A stretch of 64,000 nucleotides of DNA from Gonocerus acuteangulatus (GCA_946811695.1 OX328126.1:3877418-3941417), one strand, 5' to 3'. Positions 22,644 through 33,905 are shown, counted from the stretch's first letter. Notes: a model not told the origin generated them from the letters alone. Made by a program: numbers and translations.

Positions 22644-22938
22644 CAAGATGTAGAAGACACAGCAGCCTTCGGTGCTAGCGTCCCTATCCCACAAGCAGCT
22701 GCTTGCAGACACTCTTGCGGTATGATCCTGGCCGTGGAGTTGCCCGTAGCAGCTGACTGCATGCCGACAGTAGCCCTGTAGACCGCCAGTATCCCTAAAG
22801 GTAACAACGCTGCCATCACAGCGAATGGTGCTGCTAACTTCACCAGCAATAGCTTCGCCAGCAACAGCAGCGGTATCTTCACCAGGGCTCCTAGCAACAC
22901 GCCTAGTAGTAGAGGTCGGACAGAAGTACCACCACCTT
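22644..22938 (-). CDS. internal exon of a putative secreted/membrane protein
   Basis: The exon is bounded by an acceptor (ttgtcacgtgttatag/AA, AG at 22939-22940) after a T-rich stretch and by a donor (CATCTTG/GTGAGT at 22643-22642). It is stop-free for 295 bp. It starts with two bases completing a split codon and ends with two bases, so it accepts the phase-1 donor at 29345. The peptide has a GGGTSVRPLLLG start, a strongly hydrophobic stretch rich in Leu/Ala/Lys (KIPLLLLAKLLLVKLAAPF), then a tail with two Cys (PQECLQAAACGIG). Base composition is clearly more GC-rich than its surroundings. I do not recognise the family. Downstream exons should lie at lower coordinates but I did not find them. 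An alternative acceptor near 23029 is possible. Confidence 0.55.
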
Positions 22939-23315
22939 CTATAACACGTGACAAAGTAACAACACCACAAATAACACAGGCACAACCGAAGGTGGTAATT
23001 TCCAAAGACACCAAACATATATTCTCAGGTATTTCTACACCCTGAATCCGTTTGCAAATAAACATAACAGTGGAATTTTGTACCTCTTATTTGCCCTAGT
23101 TGTTATAAGTATCTTGCTTTACTAATTAATTCATTTAATTGCTATAAGCTATTACAAAGACAACATCAATAATAAACTTAGACAAAAATCTATGATAACA
23201 ACGAAACCAACACATCACCGACTAACATCGTCCCATCGAAAATCACTTCAGAACCGGTTTTGTACTGAATTTAGTTTTCCAGATATGAAAGAAAACATTT
23301 ATAAAAATCTTCAAT

Positions 23316-23375
23316 GGATGGTAACCTATAGATAACCCGTCCTAAAATTCTTAGTTAATAATAAATGGACGTAAA
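23316..23375 (+). repeat. S1 SINE tail fragment
   Basis: ggtaacctatagataaccc, gtcctaaaattcttagtt and aataataaatggacgt match the 3' part of the SINE at 47358-47566. The head is absent. Confidence 0.8.
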
Positions 23376-23820
23376 AATTAAAATCTTCAAATGGTTTCTT
23401 TCTATTAACTCTAAACAAAATTTGAATATGTCATGTTTATATGAATTACCATCGTCTTGATAAATTTATAACTGAATCAATCTTTCCTGAACAATTTGTT
23501 ATTAAAACTAGTTGTTTGAATTTTTCTTGAAAATTGTTACGGATAAAATTAAAAGAGTATCTGCATGCTAAGACAAAAACTTAAGCACTAGGATTTGTTT
23601 CGTTGAACCATGTTCCTGTTGACGGTTTCTGCTGATAGGGTTTGCTTTCAAATCAGTACAAACCAGTGTTATTGTACAAAAATGCAACAAAATCGAACCA
23701 TTTTTGAAGCTGAGTGTGATCGAACGCACACAAACACACACACGCGCATATTTAAACATCTAGAAGTACAAATTTGAACCACCCTCCTTTTTATGAAGTA
23801 TGAGTTCTGAAACATAGGCG
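23376..23820. other. intron sequence, nothing recognised
   Basis: AT-rich sequence between repeat copies, within the presumed intron 22939-29344. No exon-like feature. Confidence 0.45.
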
Positions 23821-23876
23821 TTTCTAGTCAGCACTTCCGGTGGACGTCATCTGGATGACGTCATAAGCGGGCTTCC

Positions 23877-24175
23877 TTTTAACGCGGTTCTTCCCTCCGT
23901 CCATAAGGTGAAAACCCGCTTATAAGGTTGATCTCATGACGTAATTCGGAAGTGTCGACTCGAAAATTTCATGTTTCAGATCCCATAGGTCAATAATATA
24001 ACGGTGATTCACATGTGTCTGTTCGCTCTCTAGCTGGCTCAAAAAAGGTCCTATTTTGATGCAATTAGATACCTCTAATTTGAAATTTCAAGTTCGTTAA
24101 CCAGCAAAATCCGTCCAGCGGAAGTTTTTTTGGAGCGAAATTCGCGCGAAAGAAGTCGTACCGCTAACGTTTCCG

Positions 24176-24223
<48 letters not shown>

Positions 24224-24861
24224 GCTTCTTAACGTAGAAAAACGAATGAAATCATTTTTCAAGCAATATCTGTAACCGTTTTCGAGGAACATTGATACAC
24301 CTACTTCTCCAAACTAATTTTCATTTTGGGTATTCAGAAACGATTAATTCAGTTGAAACTTGTCCCAGACGTTTGATATTCATCTAATCTATGATAGGTA
24401 AATTTTGGTTCCGTTTGGAGTTAAGGAAGTACTAGAAATAAAATATTTCATTGACAAGCATGAAAAGTTTGGGAATTTCCGTATATTTTCTAAAATATCT
24501 CGAACACGGCTAAGAAATCGTTGTACCTAGAAGGTAACCATTCGAATGCTTACTAAATTCTCTACAAAAACGTTTTGTTGTAATTTCTGATGGGGCGATG
24601 TCAATCGGAGAAATAAGTACTTGAAAATTTGCAATTGTAAGTTTTGCTCTTTCGAACGGGTTTTGTATCTGTCTGCCTTATGTTTTACCTGGTTGTTGGT
24701 TATTTTAATTGCATTCAACAGTAAAACGAGTATTTGACTAATACAAGGTAAAAAGTGGGAAAAATTGATAGAGTGCTTCCGAGAGCGAACTTTACTATTA
24801 GCACTAGAAATATGAACGGAACCACGCTAAGATGACGCAGTTCCTGCGAGTCGGACTTTTT
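23877..24861 (+). mobile_element. family A TIR element, near full-length (A2)
   Basis: Left end ttttaacgcggttcttccc; right end ggaaccacgctaagatgacgc followed by agttcctgcgagtcggac and a T run. The TIR (ttttagcgyggttcc) is therefore followed on the right only by a hairpin block (gacgcag ttc ctgcgagtc). The interior has cgcttataaggttgatctc, aaccagcaaaatccgtcc, cgaaattcgcgcgaa, an (AT)n tract at 24180-24220 and gcgatatctgtaaccg-type blocks. Just upstream, 23828-23876 resembles an inverted left end. There is no transposase. Confidence 0.75.
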
Positions 24862-25274
24862 TTATGGAGGGAGGACGGAAATGCAATATACGGCGTTCTA
24901 AGAGCGCTTAAGAGGTCTGCCTGCCGATTCTATGACCTTAAAGTAATAATTGCTTCGTAGGACAATCCTATTAATATTTCGAAAGTAATTTTGAAAGGAG
25001 ACCAAAAAGGAAAAATTAAGAAAAATATATACCCTAAATAATTGACAATTAATACTTAATAAAATAGAACACTATTGTACACAATAAAGAAGGTTCGCCG
25101 AATATCACCTGTAACAGATCTGGAGTGTGAAATCCAGTTTTGGCAATTTACACGGACAATTGTAGGAAATTGGAGAAGCAACAGCTGGCCGTTGGATATT
25201 ATTGGAAAACTCCGCAAAACTTCGATCTTCATTTAGTTTATTTCGAAGAGGTACACAGCTCGGGCTGTTTCTAG
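24862..25274. other. intron sequence, nothing recognised
   Basis: No exon, RNA gene or repeat boundary is evident between the two family A elements. Confidence 0.45.
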
Positions 25275-25398
25275 TTTTAGCGTGGTTCCTCCATGGGTAG
25301 GAAACCCGCTTATGAGGTTGACAGAATGACGTAATTCGGAAGCGCCGACGAAAATTTCACGTTTCAGAACACATACATCACGAAAATAACGTTGCTTC

Positions 25399-25456
<58 letters not shown>

Positions 25457-25643
25457 CTTGATGTTTATTTTTCGTCGCTGGGATGATATTTTTAGATGGA
25501 ACGGCATTTTTCTCCAGCGGTGGTACTCCTCCTCACTTCTTCCTGGGATATTTCGATGGGTTCATCTCCACGATGGACGAAGATGGAGATGAACCCATGG
25601 AAACAGAACCGCGCTAAAATGACGCAGTTCCTGCGAGTCGGAA
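25275..25643 (+). mobile_element. family A TIR element, short deletion form (A3)
   Basis: It has the intact TIR pair ttttagcgtggttcc...ggaaccgcgctaaaa, plus the right-side block tgacgcagttcctgcgagtcg. The interior is reduced to the left 120 bp, an (AT)n tract at 25403-25452 and about 150 bp of other sequence. It shows that the TIRs and the right hairpin persist when the middle is lost. Confidence 0.8.
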
Positions 25644-25744
25644 TTTTTGTTATCTATTAGAAAGGATTAAAATACATGTATAGGAGATGGTTGATAATTT
25701 TAGATAGATACAGACAGGGTTCTGTTGTGTGATTAATAAAACTC

Positions 25745-25805
25745 CATCGGCGCTAATAGCCAAATAGTTGATGCGCCGTTAAAAACGAAAAAAATAAATA
25801 AATAA
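25745..25805 (+). repeat. SINE tail fragment (CGGCGC hairpin)
   Basis: cggcgctaatagccaaatag, ttgatgcgccgttaaaaacg and an A-rich end match the tails of both the 5S-headed SINE at 13412 and the tRNA-headed SINE at 62231. No head is present. Confidence 0.8.
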
Positions 25806-25879
25806 AATAAAACTCCATTTTAAAAAAGTAAAAATGTGTGATATCTTTCTGAGGTTTCGGCTTGAGATTCTAGCCATCA

Positions 25880-26283
25880 TCAGAGCTGTAACCATTGATG
25901 GACAGAGCTGTAACCATTGATGGACAGAACTGTAACCATTGATGGACAGAGCTGTAACCATTGACGGACAGAGCTGTAACCATTGATGGACAGAGCTGTA
26001 ACCATTGATGGACAGAACTGTAACCATTGATGGACAGAGCTGTAACCATTGATGGACAGAGCTGTAACCATTGATGGACAGAGCTGTAACCATTGATGGA
26101 CAGAGCTGTAACCATTGATGGACAGAGCTGTAACCATTGATGGACAGAGCTGTAACCATTGATGGACAGAGCTGTAACCATTGATGGACAGAGCTGTAAC
26201 CATTGATGGACAGAGCTGTAACCATTGATGGACAGAGCTGTAACCATTGATGGACAGAGCTGTAACCATTGATGGACAGAGCT
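25880..26283 (-). repeat. 22-bp minisatellite, about 18 units
   Basis: The unit gagctgtaaccattgatggac plus one a repeats with very few changes. Because 22 is not a multiple of three and no frame of the unit contains a stop on the minus strand, three overlapping long frames appear, all artefacts. Confidence 0.97.
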
Positions 26284-26355
26284 AATTCTAATAATAATTT
26301 TCTATGAGGAATAAGAAAAAAAGGTTAAATGTGTATATTTATTTTTTGTCTTCCT

Positions 26356-26503
26356 TTTTAGCACTTTCCTCCGAAGGAAAGTAGCTATTGAGGTTGGACT
26401 CATGACGGAATTTTTGAAAAATTTCTTCAAATCTTTATCGATCCTACCTAGTAGACACCGAAAATGACCCCCGTTAAAATTTATATATATATATATATAT
26501 ATA

Positions 26504-26555
<52 letters not shown>

Positions 26556-27625
26556 TATATATATATATATGTGTGTCTGTTAACACGATAGCGGCCAGAG
26601 TTTTTGTTTTTTCGTCATGAAACTTGGTATATAGCATTCAATTAGCAAACGATTGAACGAGTTCGTTAACCACCAAAGTCGGTCCACCGGAAGGGGGGGG
26701 GGTTTACCCCGAACCCAAAACACTTATTTGACTATGTCAGCCGTAATATTTGTTATATTTCAACGAAACTTGGTATTCGTAGTGTTAATATAAAGAGAAA
26801 AGTGAGATATAAAAATTAACTAAATCGGTTCATTAGAAGGGGGGGTTTACTCCGGACCCACAATACCAATTCGCCACTACCAGCCGTGATTTTTGGTATA
26901 TTTCGACGAAACGCGGTATTCGTAGTGCTAATCCACAGGTAAATATGTGTTGTAAAAATAAACGAAATCGGTTCATTAGGAGGGGGGTTTACTCCGGACC
27001 CACAATACCAATTCGCCACTACCAGCCGTGATTTTTGGTATATTTCGACGAAACTCGGTATTCGTAGTGGTAATCTACAGGTAAATATGTGTTGTAAAAA
27101 GAAACTAAATCGGTTCATTAGAAGGGGGGGTTTACTCCGGACCCAAATTCCTAATATACTCATACCGGTCGTAATTTCTGCTGTATTGTAACGAAACGCT
27201 GTATATGTCGTGGGTAACGCATGAGAAAGAAGTGTTGTAAAAATGAGCTGAATCGGTCAATCGGAAAGCGGGGGTTTAATTTGTAATATATTTGAATAGA
27301 AAAGCCGGCAGACGTAGGTTCACAAAGCCGCCGCAAGGAGCGCTTTCTACCACTAGAGTGACTGTATCCTGTTCCTGCGTTAGATCAAAATACGATAATA
27401 TGAGGATTTTTGTATTTATTACGTAGTGTAGTAGGTACCATGTGTAAACATAACTCTGGATGCAAATTAATAATTGATCAGTTACTCATTACAAAATGAG
27501 AACTATTCACGTTTTTATTTTATTTATGTAGGATATTTTAAGCAAATTGTTCTGGAAAGCAGTCTACACTACCCAAATTCTGAGGAAAGTGCTTAGTTAT
27601 GCAGCTCCTGCGTGACGGACTTTTA
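26356..27625 (+). mobile_element. family B TIR element, copy 2
   Basis: Left end tttttagcactttcctccg with the hairpin ctccgaaggaaag; right end gaggaaagtgcttag, then ttatgcagctcctgcgtgac, ggacttttattcc. This is the same plan as family A: TIR, left hairpin, right-only hairpin block. (AT)n tracts lie at 26481-26562. Between 26690 and 27270 there are four subrepeats of about 130 bp with G-runs (gggggtttactccggaccc, cgaaactcggtattcgta). No transposase. Confidence 0.75.
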
Positions 27626-27679
27626 TTCCTTCTATCTAGATTATTATTGTTGGTGTTTAACTCTGGCCTTGTTACAGGC

Positions 27680-28325
27680 CTTATGACTAGGGACCGGATT
27701 TTCAGGATTAAATAAGTACCCAATTAGGTTTTTGCAACAGGCATAATAGGTCTTTTTAGGTTTTTATTTAAAAATCCATTTTAGGGTTTTTTAGGTGATA
27801 AAACTGTTTTGAATAGGTCCCAAAAATAGGTCTTTTTAGGTTTTTTTATTTATTTTAGGTTCGAAAAATAAGTTCAACCTATTATAATTTATCATTAATA
27901 ATTTTGATTAATTTATAATTGATAATTTAATATGTATATAAAGTGAAATTATTATTTTATAGAATAGTATATTGAGAAGGGGGAAAAAGATGAGCAACTA
28001 AAAATAAAACGGAAATACGGAGTTATTATTTTAAAAAAAGAATAAGTAGTCCAAATATTCAACAAAATATTTATTTAAAAAACAAAGTGAATGAATATTA
28101 GGTGTATGTCTAGGTCATTCCATCGTTATTTAGGTGATTTTAGGTGATATCATCCTCAATAGGTGATTTTAGGTTATATCATCCTCAATAGGTTATTTTA
28201 GGATCTTCCAAATTTGCATGAATGATACTACAAGACGCGAATCATATAAAAACCCGATCATTATCATGTTTAGAAGAAAGGAAAAAAATAGGTGAAAACC
28301 TAAGAATCCGGTCCCTACTGATGAC
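27680..28325 (+). mobile_element. non-autonomous hAT-type element with 8-bp target duplication
   Basis: Terminal inverted repeats tagggaccggattttcagg (27688) and cctaagaatccggtcccta (to 28317) bound a 630-bp element. Flanks are cttatgac on the left (27680-27687) and ctgatgac on the right (28318-28325), matching at seven of eight positions, which fits hAT 8-bp duplications. The interior is full of short taggt/aggtgatttta motifs, as expected of subterminal transposase-binding repeats. No coding capacity is seen. Confidence 0.85.
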
Positions 28326-28443
28326 GTTTTATCTAAAAAATGTTTTAGTTGAATTCTTGCGCATTTTTTTTACATTCATTGCGCATTAGTGTGTTAATAA
28401 TATCGCAATATATCAGAACATAAAAGACTTTTTCTTACATAGT

Positions 28444-29292
28444 GATCAACACATCGCACTAGTATTTCTAATGTGATACAACTCGAAATAAAAATCTGAA
28501 AACTGAAAATGTGTCACTCTTGCCTATGTAGATGGAATAGCATTAAGACAGGAAGAGTGATACAAGTACCCTCTGGTGTAGAAGCTCTGTAGCTAGGTAC
28601 ATAAACTCTTGCCTATGTAGATGGAATAGGATTAAGACAGGAAGAGTGACACAAGTTCCCTCTGGTGTAGAAGCTCTGAAGCTAGGTACATACACTCTTG
28701 CCTATGTAGATGGAATAGGATTAAGACAGGAAGAGTGATACAAGTTCCCTCTGGTGTAGAAGCTCTGAAGCTAGGTACATACACTCTTGCCTATGTAGAT
28801 GGAATATGATTAAGACAGGAAGAATGATACAAGTTCCCTCTGGTGTAGAAGCTCTGAAGCTAGGTACATACACTCTTGCCTATGTAGATGGAATAGGATT
28901 AATACAGGAATAGTGATACAAGTTCCCTCTGGTGTAGAAGCTCTGAAGCTAGGTACATACACTCTTGCCTATGTAGATGGAATAGCATTAAGACAGGAAG
29001 AGTGATACAAGTTCCCTCTGGTGTAGAAGCTCTGAAGCTACGTACATACACTCTTGCCTATGTAGATGGAATAGCATTAAGACAGGAAGAGTAACACAAG
29101 TTCCTTCTGGTGTAGAAGCTCTGAAGCTAGGTACATACACTCTCTCCTATGTAGATGGAATAGCATTAAGACAGGAAGAGTGACACAAGTTCCTTCTGGT
29201 GTAGAACCTCTGAAGCTAGGTACATACAGTTTTGATGGTTGATATTTATTTTTAAGTTGTGTCACTTTAGAAATACTTGTGCGATATTGTAA
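28444..29292 (+). repeat. 89-bp minisatellite (8 units) inside a TIR element, locus 2
   Basis: Inverted termini of about 31 bp, atcgcactagtatttctaat... on the left and its inverse ...ctttagaaatacttgtgcgat on the right, bound eight units of about 89 bp identical in type to those at 16413-17115. The right TIR is better preserved here than at locus 1. This supports the view that the minisatellite is the interior of a non-autonomous DNA transposon. Confidence 0.9.
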
Positions 29293-29344
29293 ATAATTAT
29301 TATTCGTGTTTCATGAGGACTAAATAAAAAATCTACTTTCTCAC

Positions 29345-29526
29345 CGGTTGCGGAGGGAGCCGCCCCGACTTGCCACCTGTTGTCTGGTCCGTAGCCAGTG
29401 CCGTATCCATAGCTAGGTGTATCGCTTCCATAGCTATCCCCGTATCCCATCTCTCTAGCTAGGTCGTTCTCGCTGGCCAGGACCACAGTCACCAAGGGGA
29501 TCACCAACAGGCCTAGTAGTGTCATC
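29345..29526 (-). CDS. first coding exon, signal-peptide protein
   Basis: The acceptor ttaccttcctcctag/G (AG at 29528-29527) lies one base before an ATG at 29525, and a strong donor CAACCG/GTGAGA ends the exon at 29345. The peptide begins MTLLGLLVIPLVTVVLAS, a clear signal peptide, then a Gly/Tyr/Ser-rich mature start (MGYGDSYGSD, YGYGTGYGPD). The exon ends one base into a codon, which fits the phase of the acceptor at 22938. Together they suggest a secreted or membrane protein with a 5' UTR exon upstream and an intron of about 6.4 kb. The family is not recognised. Gly-Tyr-rich starts are common in insect cuticular or secreted proteins, but that is not an assignment. Confidence 0.6.
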
Positions 29527-30157
29527 CTAGGAGGAAGGTAATAATTAGAATAACAGGGGATAACTGATGTAGGCAGTTACAGGGGTTTAAGACCCAACCA
29601 CAACAGTACATCGCACAATCCATATACTAGGTACTCCGGGTCACAAATATAATCACGGATGTTCTGGAAGAGATTCGGAGCTTCTCAGAAGCATGATGAT
29701 GAGACGAAGAATCAGCTTATGAAGATGGGTCTACAGTAACCCAGGAAACCCCAGTTCAAAGTCCAGTCCAATCACTCTTGTACAGAAAGAAATTAAGAAG
29801 ATTTAGAGACAGTAAAAATGATGTCCATGAGAATGTTTTCAAATCATTAAAAGTTTTAGAATCCATTGTGATCTTCGATAGGCTTCAATCAAAGAAGCAA
29901 ACAAAACGGAAGACTTCTATTTTTACTTTTTTTTTAAAGTTATTTATTACTTTCGTACTTGATTATCGATTTTTGCAATTTTTGTATTTCAATAAATAAA
30001 ATGTATGTAATTTTTCTTTGTTTTAAATAAATTCTGTGGAAAACATGAAGTTCCATTTCATAGCCCTTTATTTTCAAAAACATTTGTAAATCGAATTTTG
30101 GATAATTCGAACTTTTTCATCAGTCTCTAGGGGTTCGAATTATCCAAGTTCCACTGA

Positions 30158-30217
<60 letters not shown>

Positions 30218-30465
30218 ATGGAATATATATATATAAAGTAGACTCTCCGTTATCCGTCAGTCTCTCTAATCCGGCGGTCTCCGAGTGGAATGAGTGACGG
30301 ATCTCGGATCTGGCCGGAGCTAGACCTGCTCGAGGATTCCTAGAAAACCTTCCCTTCCTAGCTAGCCAAATATTTCTTTGGTGGTATTTCACTGAATGGA
30401 GGTCAAACAAGGCATACATATAGTAATAATAATATAAGGTGTATTTATATAATAATAATATAACA
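29527..30465. other. upstream region of the secreted-protein exon; microsatellite
   Basis: An (AT)n tract lies at about 30157-30214. The rest is AT-rich, and I could not identify a 5' UTR exon or promoter. Confidence 0.45.
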
Positions 30466-31436
30466 TGGCTGTGGAAGGGTTCGGGATATTATTACCTCGG
30501 ATGGACCATCACCAGGTATAGCGTAAACTCTATGGGGGCGTTGCTGATGGGTGAGGAGGCTATGCAAGGGTTCGGGATATTATTACCTCGGATGGGCCAT
30601 CACCAGGTATAGCGTAAACTCTATGAGGGGAGGCTGATGGGTGAGGAGGCTGTGCAAGGGTTCGGGATATTATTACCTCGGATGGACCATCACGAGGTAT
30701 AGCTTAAACTCTATGAGGGGATGCTGATGGGTGAGGAGGCTGTGCAAGGGTTCGGGATATTATTACCTCGGATAGACCATCACCAGGTATAGCTTAAACT
30801 CTATGAGGGGATGCTGATGGGTGAGGAGGCTGTGCAAGGGTTCGGGATATTATTACCTCGGATGGACCATCACGAGGTATAGCTTAAACTCTATGAGGGG
30901 ATGCTGATGGGTGAGGAGGCTGTGCAAGGGTTCGGGATATTATTACCTCGGATGGACCATCACCAGGTATAGCGTAAACTCTATGAGGGGATGCTGATGG
31001 GTGAGGAGGCTGTGCAAGGTTTCGGGATATTATTACCTCGGATGGACCATCACCAGGTATAGCCTAAACTCTACGAGGGGATGCTGATGGGTGAGGAGGC
31101 TGTGCAAGGGTTCGGGTTATTATTACCTCGGATGGACCATCACCAGGTATAGCGTAAACTCTATGAGGGGATGCTGATGGGTGAGGAGGCTGTGCAAGGT
31201 TTCGGGATATTATTACCTCGGATGGACCATCACCAGGTATAGGCTAAACTCTACGAGGGGATGCTGATGGGTGAGGAGGCTGTGCAAGGGTTGGGGTTAT
31301 TATTACCTCGGATGGACTATCACCAGATATAGCGTAAACTCTATGAGGGGATGCTGATGGGTAAGGAGGCTGTGCAAGGGTTCGGGATATTATTACCTCG
31401 GATGGACCATCACCAGGTATAGCGTAAACTCTATGA
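30466..31436 (+). repeat. 90-bp minisatellite, about 10.8 units
   Basis: Units contain ttcgggatattattacctcg, gatggaccatcaccaggtat, aaactctatgagggg and gctgatgggtgaggaggc. Marker variants (caaggtttcggg at 31018 and 31198; gggttat at 31111 and 31291) recur 180 bp apart, so the right end has a local two-unit higher-order pattern. Confidence 0.95.
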
Positions 31437-31784
31437 GGGACAAGTTGAAATGAACGGCAATTAAAATGGTGATTTTGTCTCTCATAGCGTAAACTCTATA
31501 AGGGACAATTTATTTCTAGGACTGCCATCATAGTTGAAATTAACCTCAATTAATAATAATACTATGAAGTACATAATGTTCTGAACATCTGTTCTTCTAA
31601 ACCCCCCTAAAAATACTTAAAGATTAGAATATCAAAAAATCCTTTCTGAGCGAGCGTCTACGTTCTATAGGGAGTGTCCTTGCAAAATAATACATAAGTG
31701 GCTGCTTCTAACTGAATCCTCTAATCCGGATTTTTCTCTAATCCGACTGTACCCGGTCCCGACGACACCGGATTAGAGAGAGCC

Positions 31785-31870
<86 letters not shown>

Positions 31871-32090
31871 AAATTGAGTGCTGATTGAGAGCGGTGTTGG
31901 AACTGCACCTCAATCGTCTATATATATATATATATATATATATATTTTCTAGTTTGTTAACCAGCAGAACCTCTCCTGTTCCGGAAACCCCGTTATGATA
32001 ACCTACGTCGGAGAAAACGGTATTTGAGGATTTCAATTTCTTGGAAGGCAGTTATATGAAATTACGCTAGAATGGCGCGTTTCGTGCAAG
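31437..32090. other. microsatellites and a transposon-end-like remnant
   Basis: (GT)n(AT)n lies at about 31789-31868 and (AT)n at 31918-31944. Sequence gtttgttaaccagcagaacc and attacgctagaatggcgcg at 31948-32075 resembles a degenerate family A interior and right end. Confidence 0.6.
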
Positions 32091-32172
32091 TACAACTTTG
32101 ATGTTCCCTTTTTCGTGTGACCATTTGTAGAGCTTTACTGAATTCCCTAGATAAAAAAAATACAGTACTCAC

Positions 32173-32296
32173 CTGTTGAACGTAGAAGCTGAAGAATGAG
32201 CTTGGAATATGGGTGCTCCTGTCCATATATACCAGGTGCCCATTGTAATGTAAACACAGCCCCACTCTCTTGTCAGGACACGTAGCATGAGTATTT
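32173..32296 (-). CDS. orphan exon candidate, Cys-containing peptide
   Basis: The acceptor gctttctcctcccag/A (AG at 32298-32297) has an excellent pyrimidine tract, and the donor CAACAG/GTGAGT (32172) is consensus. The 124-bp exon starts with the third base of a codon and ends in phase 0. It encodes a varied 41-residue peptide containing NTHATCPDKRVGLCLHYN and MDRSTHIPSSFFSFYVQQ, with two Cys. I do not recognise the family. It cannot be spliced in frame to the ATG exon at 29526, which would meet an early stop, so it probably belongs to another minus-strand gene. Confidence 0.45.
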
Positions 32297-33265
32297 CTGG
32301 GAGGAGAAAGCAACAACTTACACTTTGGAGTTATTTCAGAGATGGGGACAAAAAACAAAAAAATCAAAAAATCTTAGAAGTAACGGATTGTCACTAGACA
32401 CCCTTAACCTTCAATTATGTAAATCGTCGGAAAAGTCAATACTTGACTCTCTCATGAAGTCAAATATACTGTTGTCCTTTTTTGGTGAAGATGTTGGTCA
32501 AGAACAAACAACTGTCCCTTAAGTACGCATGACTATAACTGTAAACCCTTCCATAATTCCTCCTTCTCATAAATTTACTGCTTAAACCGAAGTCGTTTGA
32601 CTCTGAAGAGAATATACAATTGAGTTAGTAACTTATGGAATGGAACCCTGAGCCATTTTCTGCTTTAGCGCGTTTTTTCACCCTTTCAGGAAGAAAACCA
32701 ACATGAGGTCGATCCCTTGAAGAAATCTGAAGGTCGCAATAATAAATGTTGATTTTTTATGAGCCATACGTCAATAAAATACAGGCCATCTCCACTTCTC
32801 GGTATATGTCACCAGTGGAGTGGTTTTTAAGCCACAAACTTTACCCGGCATTACTGCAGGCTTCTTCAGTTAGAGCATTATAGATGAAGGCAACCATCAG
32901 CATGTCAGCTGATTGTGCTTTCATCTGACGGAAGGCGAGGAATGCTCGACCGTATGAGATCTCTTAAGATCATATCGAATTAGATCCAATCAAGCGTTCA
33001 GATTAGTGGCGGCTAAAGGGGGGGTTTGGGGGGGGACAACTGTACCCGACTGCCCCCCCCCCCATGTGGCGGCCCTGTTTCTAAGTATAATACCTGAAGT
33101 TCATTAGGATGTTACGGTAAGGTTTACCGATTTGGGAATCGCACAATAGGACAGATGGCCGATGTGCACCCCGTCAGGTGAAGGGTATGAGTCAATAGTT
33201 AATCTAATCTAATCTAATAATCTTCCTTGTCCCTGGGGCCCTACGGACCATTGTCAACAAACAGG
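32297..33265. other. intergenic; fragment of a G-run hAT-like end
   Basis: Sequence 33003-33078 (gtggcggctaaaggggggg ... gacaactgtacccgactgcc ... gtggcggccctg) resembles the right end of the hAT MITE at 53255-53527. Otherwise nothing is recognised. Confidence 0.5.
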
Positions 33266-33365
33266 TAAACTGTTATCTATAGGTTACCACTACCTAACAG
33301 AAGTTTAGCCAGTAAAGGTTAAAATTCGTTGTCAATAATAAATGGACGTTAAAATTTAAAAAAAA
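33266..33365 (+). repeat. S1 SINE tail fragment
   Basis: tatctataggttaccac and gtcaataataaatggacgtt with an A-rich end match the S1 tail. The head is missing. Confidence 0.65.
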
Positions 33366-33699
33366 CATGTTACCAAGATGTCATTGGAAAACACCCATTA
33401 TATTTGTCAGTAGTAAGAAGTGTTCTGACTGGGGATGCTTTAGTGTTAACTTTGGTCTTCCTCTGCCTCCCGGCACCTTCATTGATATGTAGTATCTTAT
33501 TTCTTTGTTAAAAATTAATTAATATTATTATTAGCACCTATTTACTTGTATACACCTCAATAACATTTTTTTTTATGTTTCTATTGATTTTCTAGAACTG
33601 ATTTCACTTTAACTGTTTATTAATACCTTAGTTGTTCTAATAATTTAACATAAAATTGTTCTTTTATAATAAGTTGAACTGTATTTAAAGACCTGTCAC

Positions 33700-33905
33700 T
33701 TATCTTACTTATAAGCCTTTTTTCTGTGTATTAATTTCTGTTTTATTCTTTTCTTGTCATTTTAGCTGACGAAGGCTACCAAAGAGTGGCCGAAACGTCT
33801 TGAATATAGATTTTTTAACAAAAATCATGTTGAGGTTTCTTTGGCCGAATCCCAACCATTCCAGCTTTACTTATCACCTCGACGGCTAACTATCTAATCT
33901 TCATA
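33700..33905 (+). repeat. Penelope-like 3' tail with CTGACGA...CGAAACGTC motif, copy 3
   Basis: tttagctgacgaaggctacc, aaagagtggccgaaacgtc and a following ttatcacctcgacggctaac show the same order as at 18770-18909. GGCTAC and GTGGCC can pair around caaaga, giving CTGACGA, stem, GAAAC. It could be the end of a Penelope-like retroelement. No protein is visible. Confidence 0.45.

Noticed and set aside
25779..26269. Three long overlapping minus-strand frames
   Set aside because: All three come from the same 22-bp minisatellite, which is stop-free in every frame; no start, splice or composition evidence for a protein.
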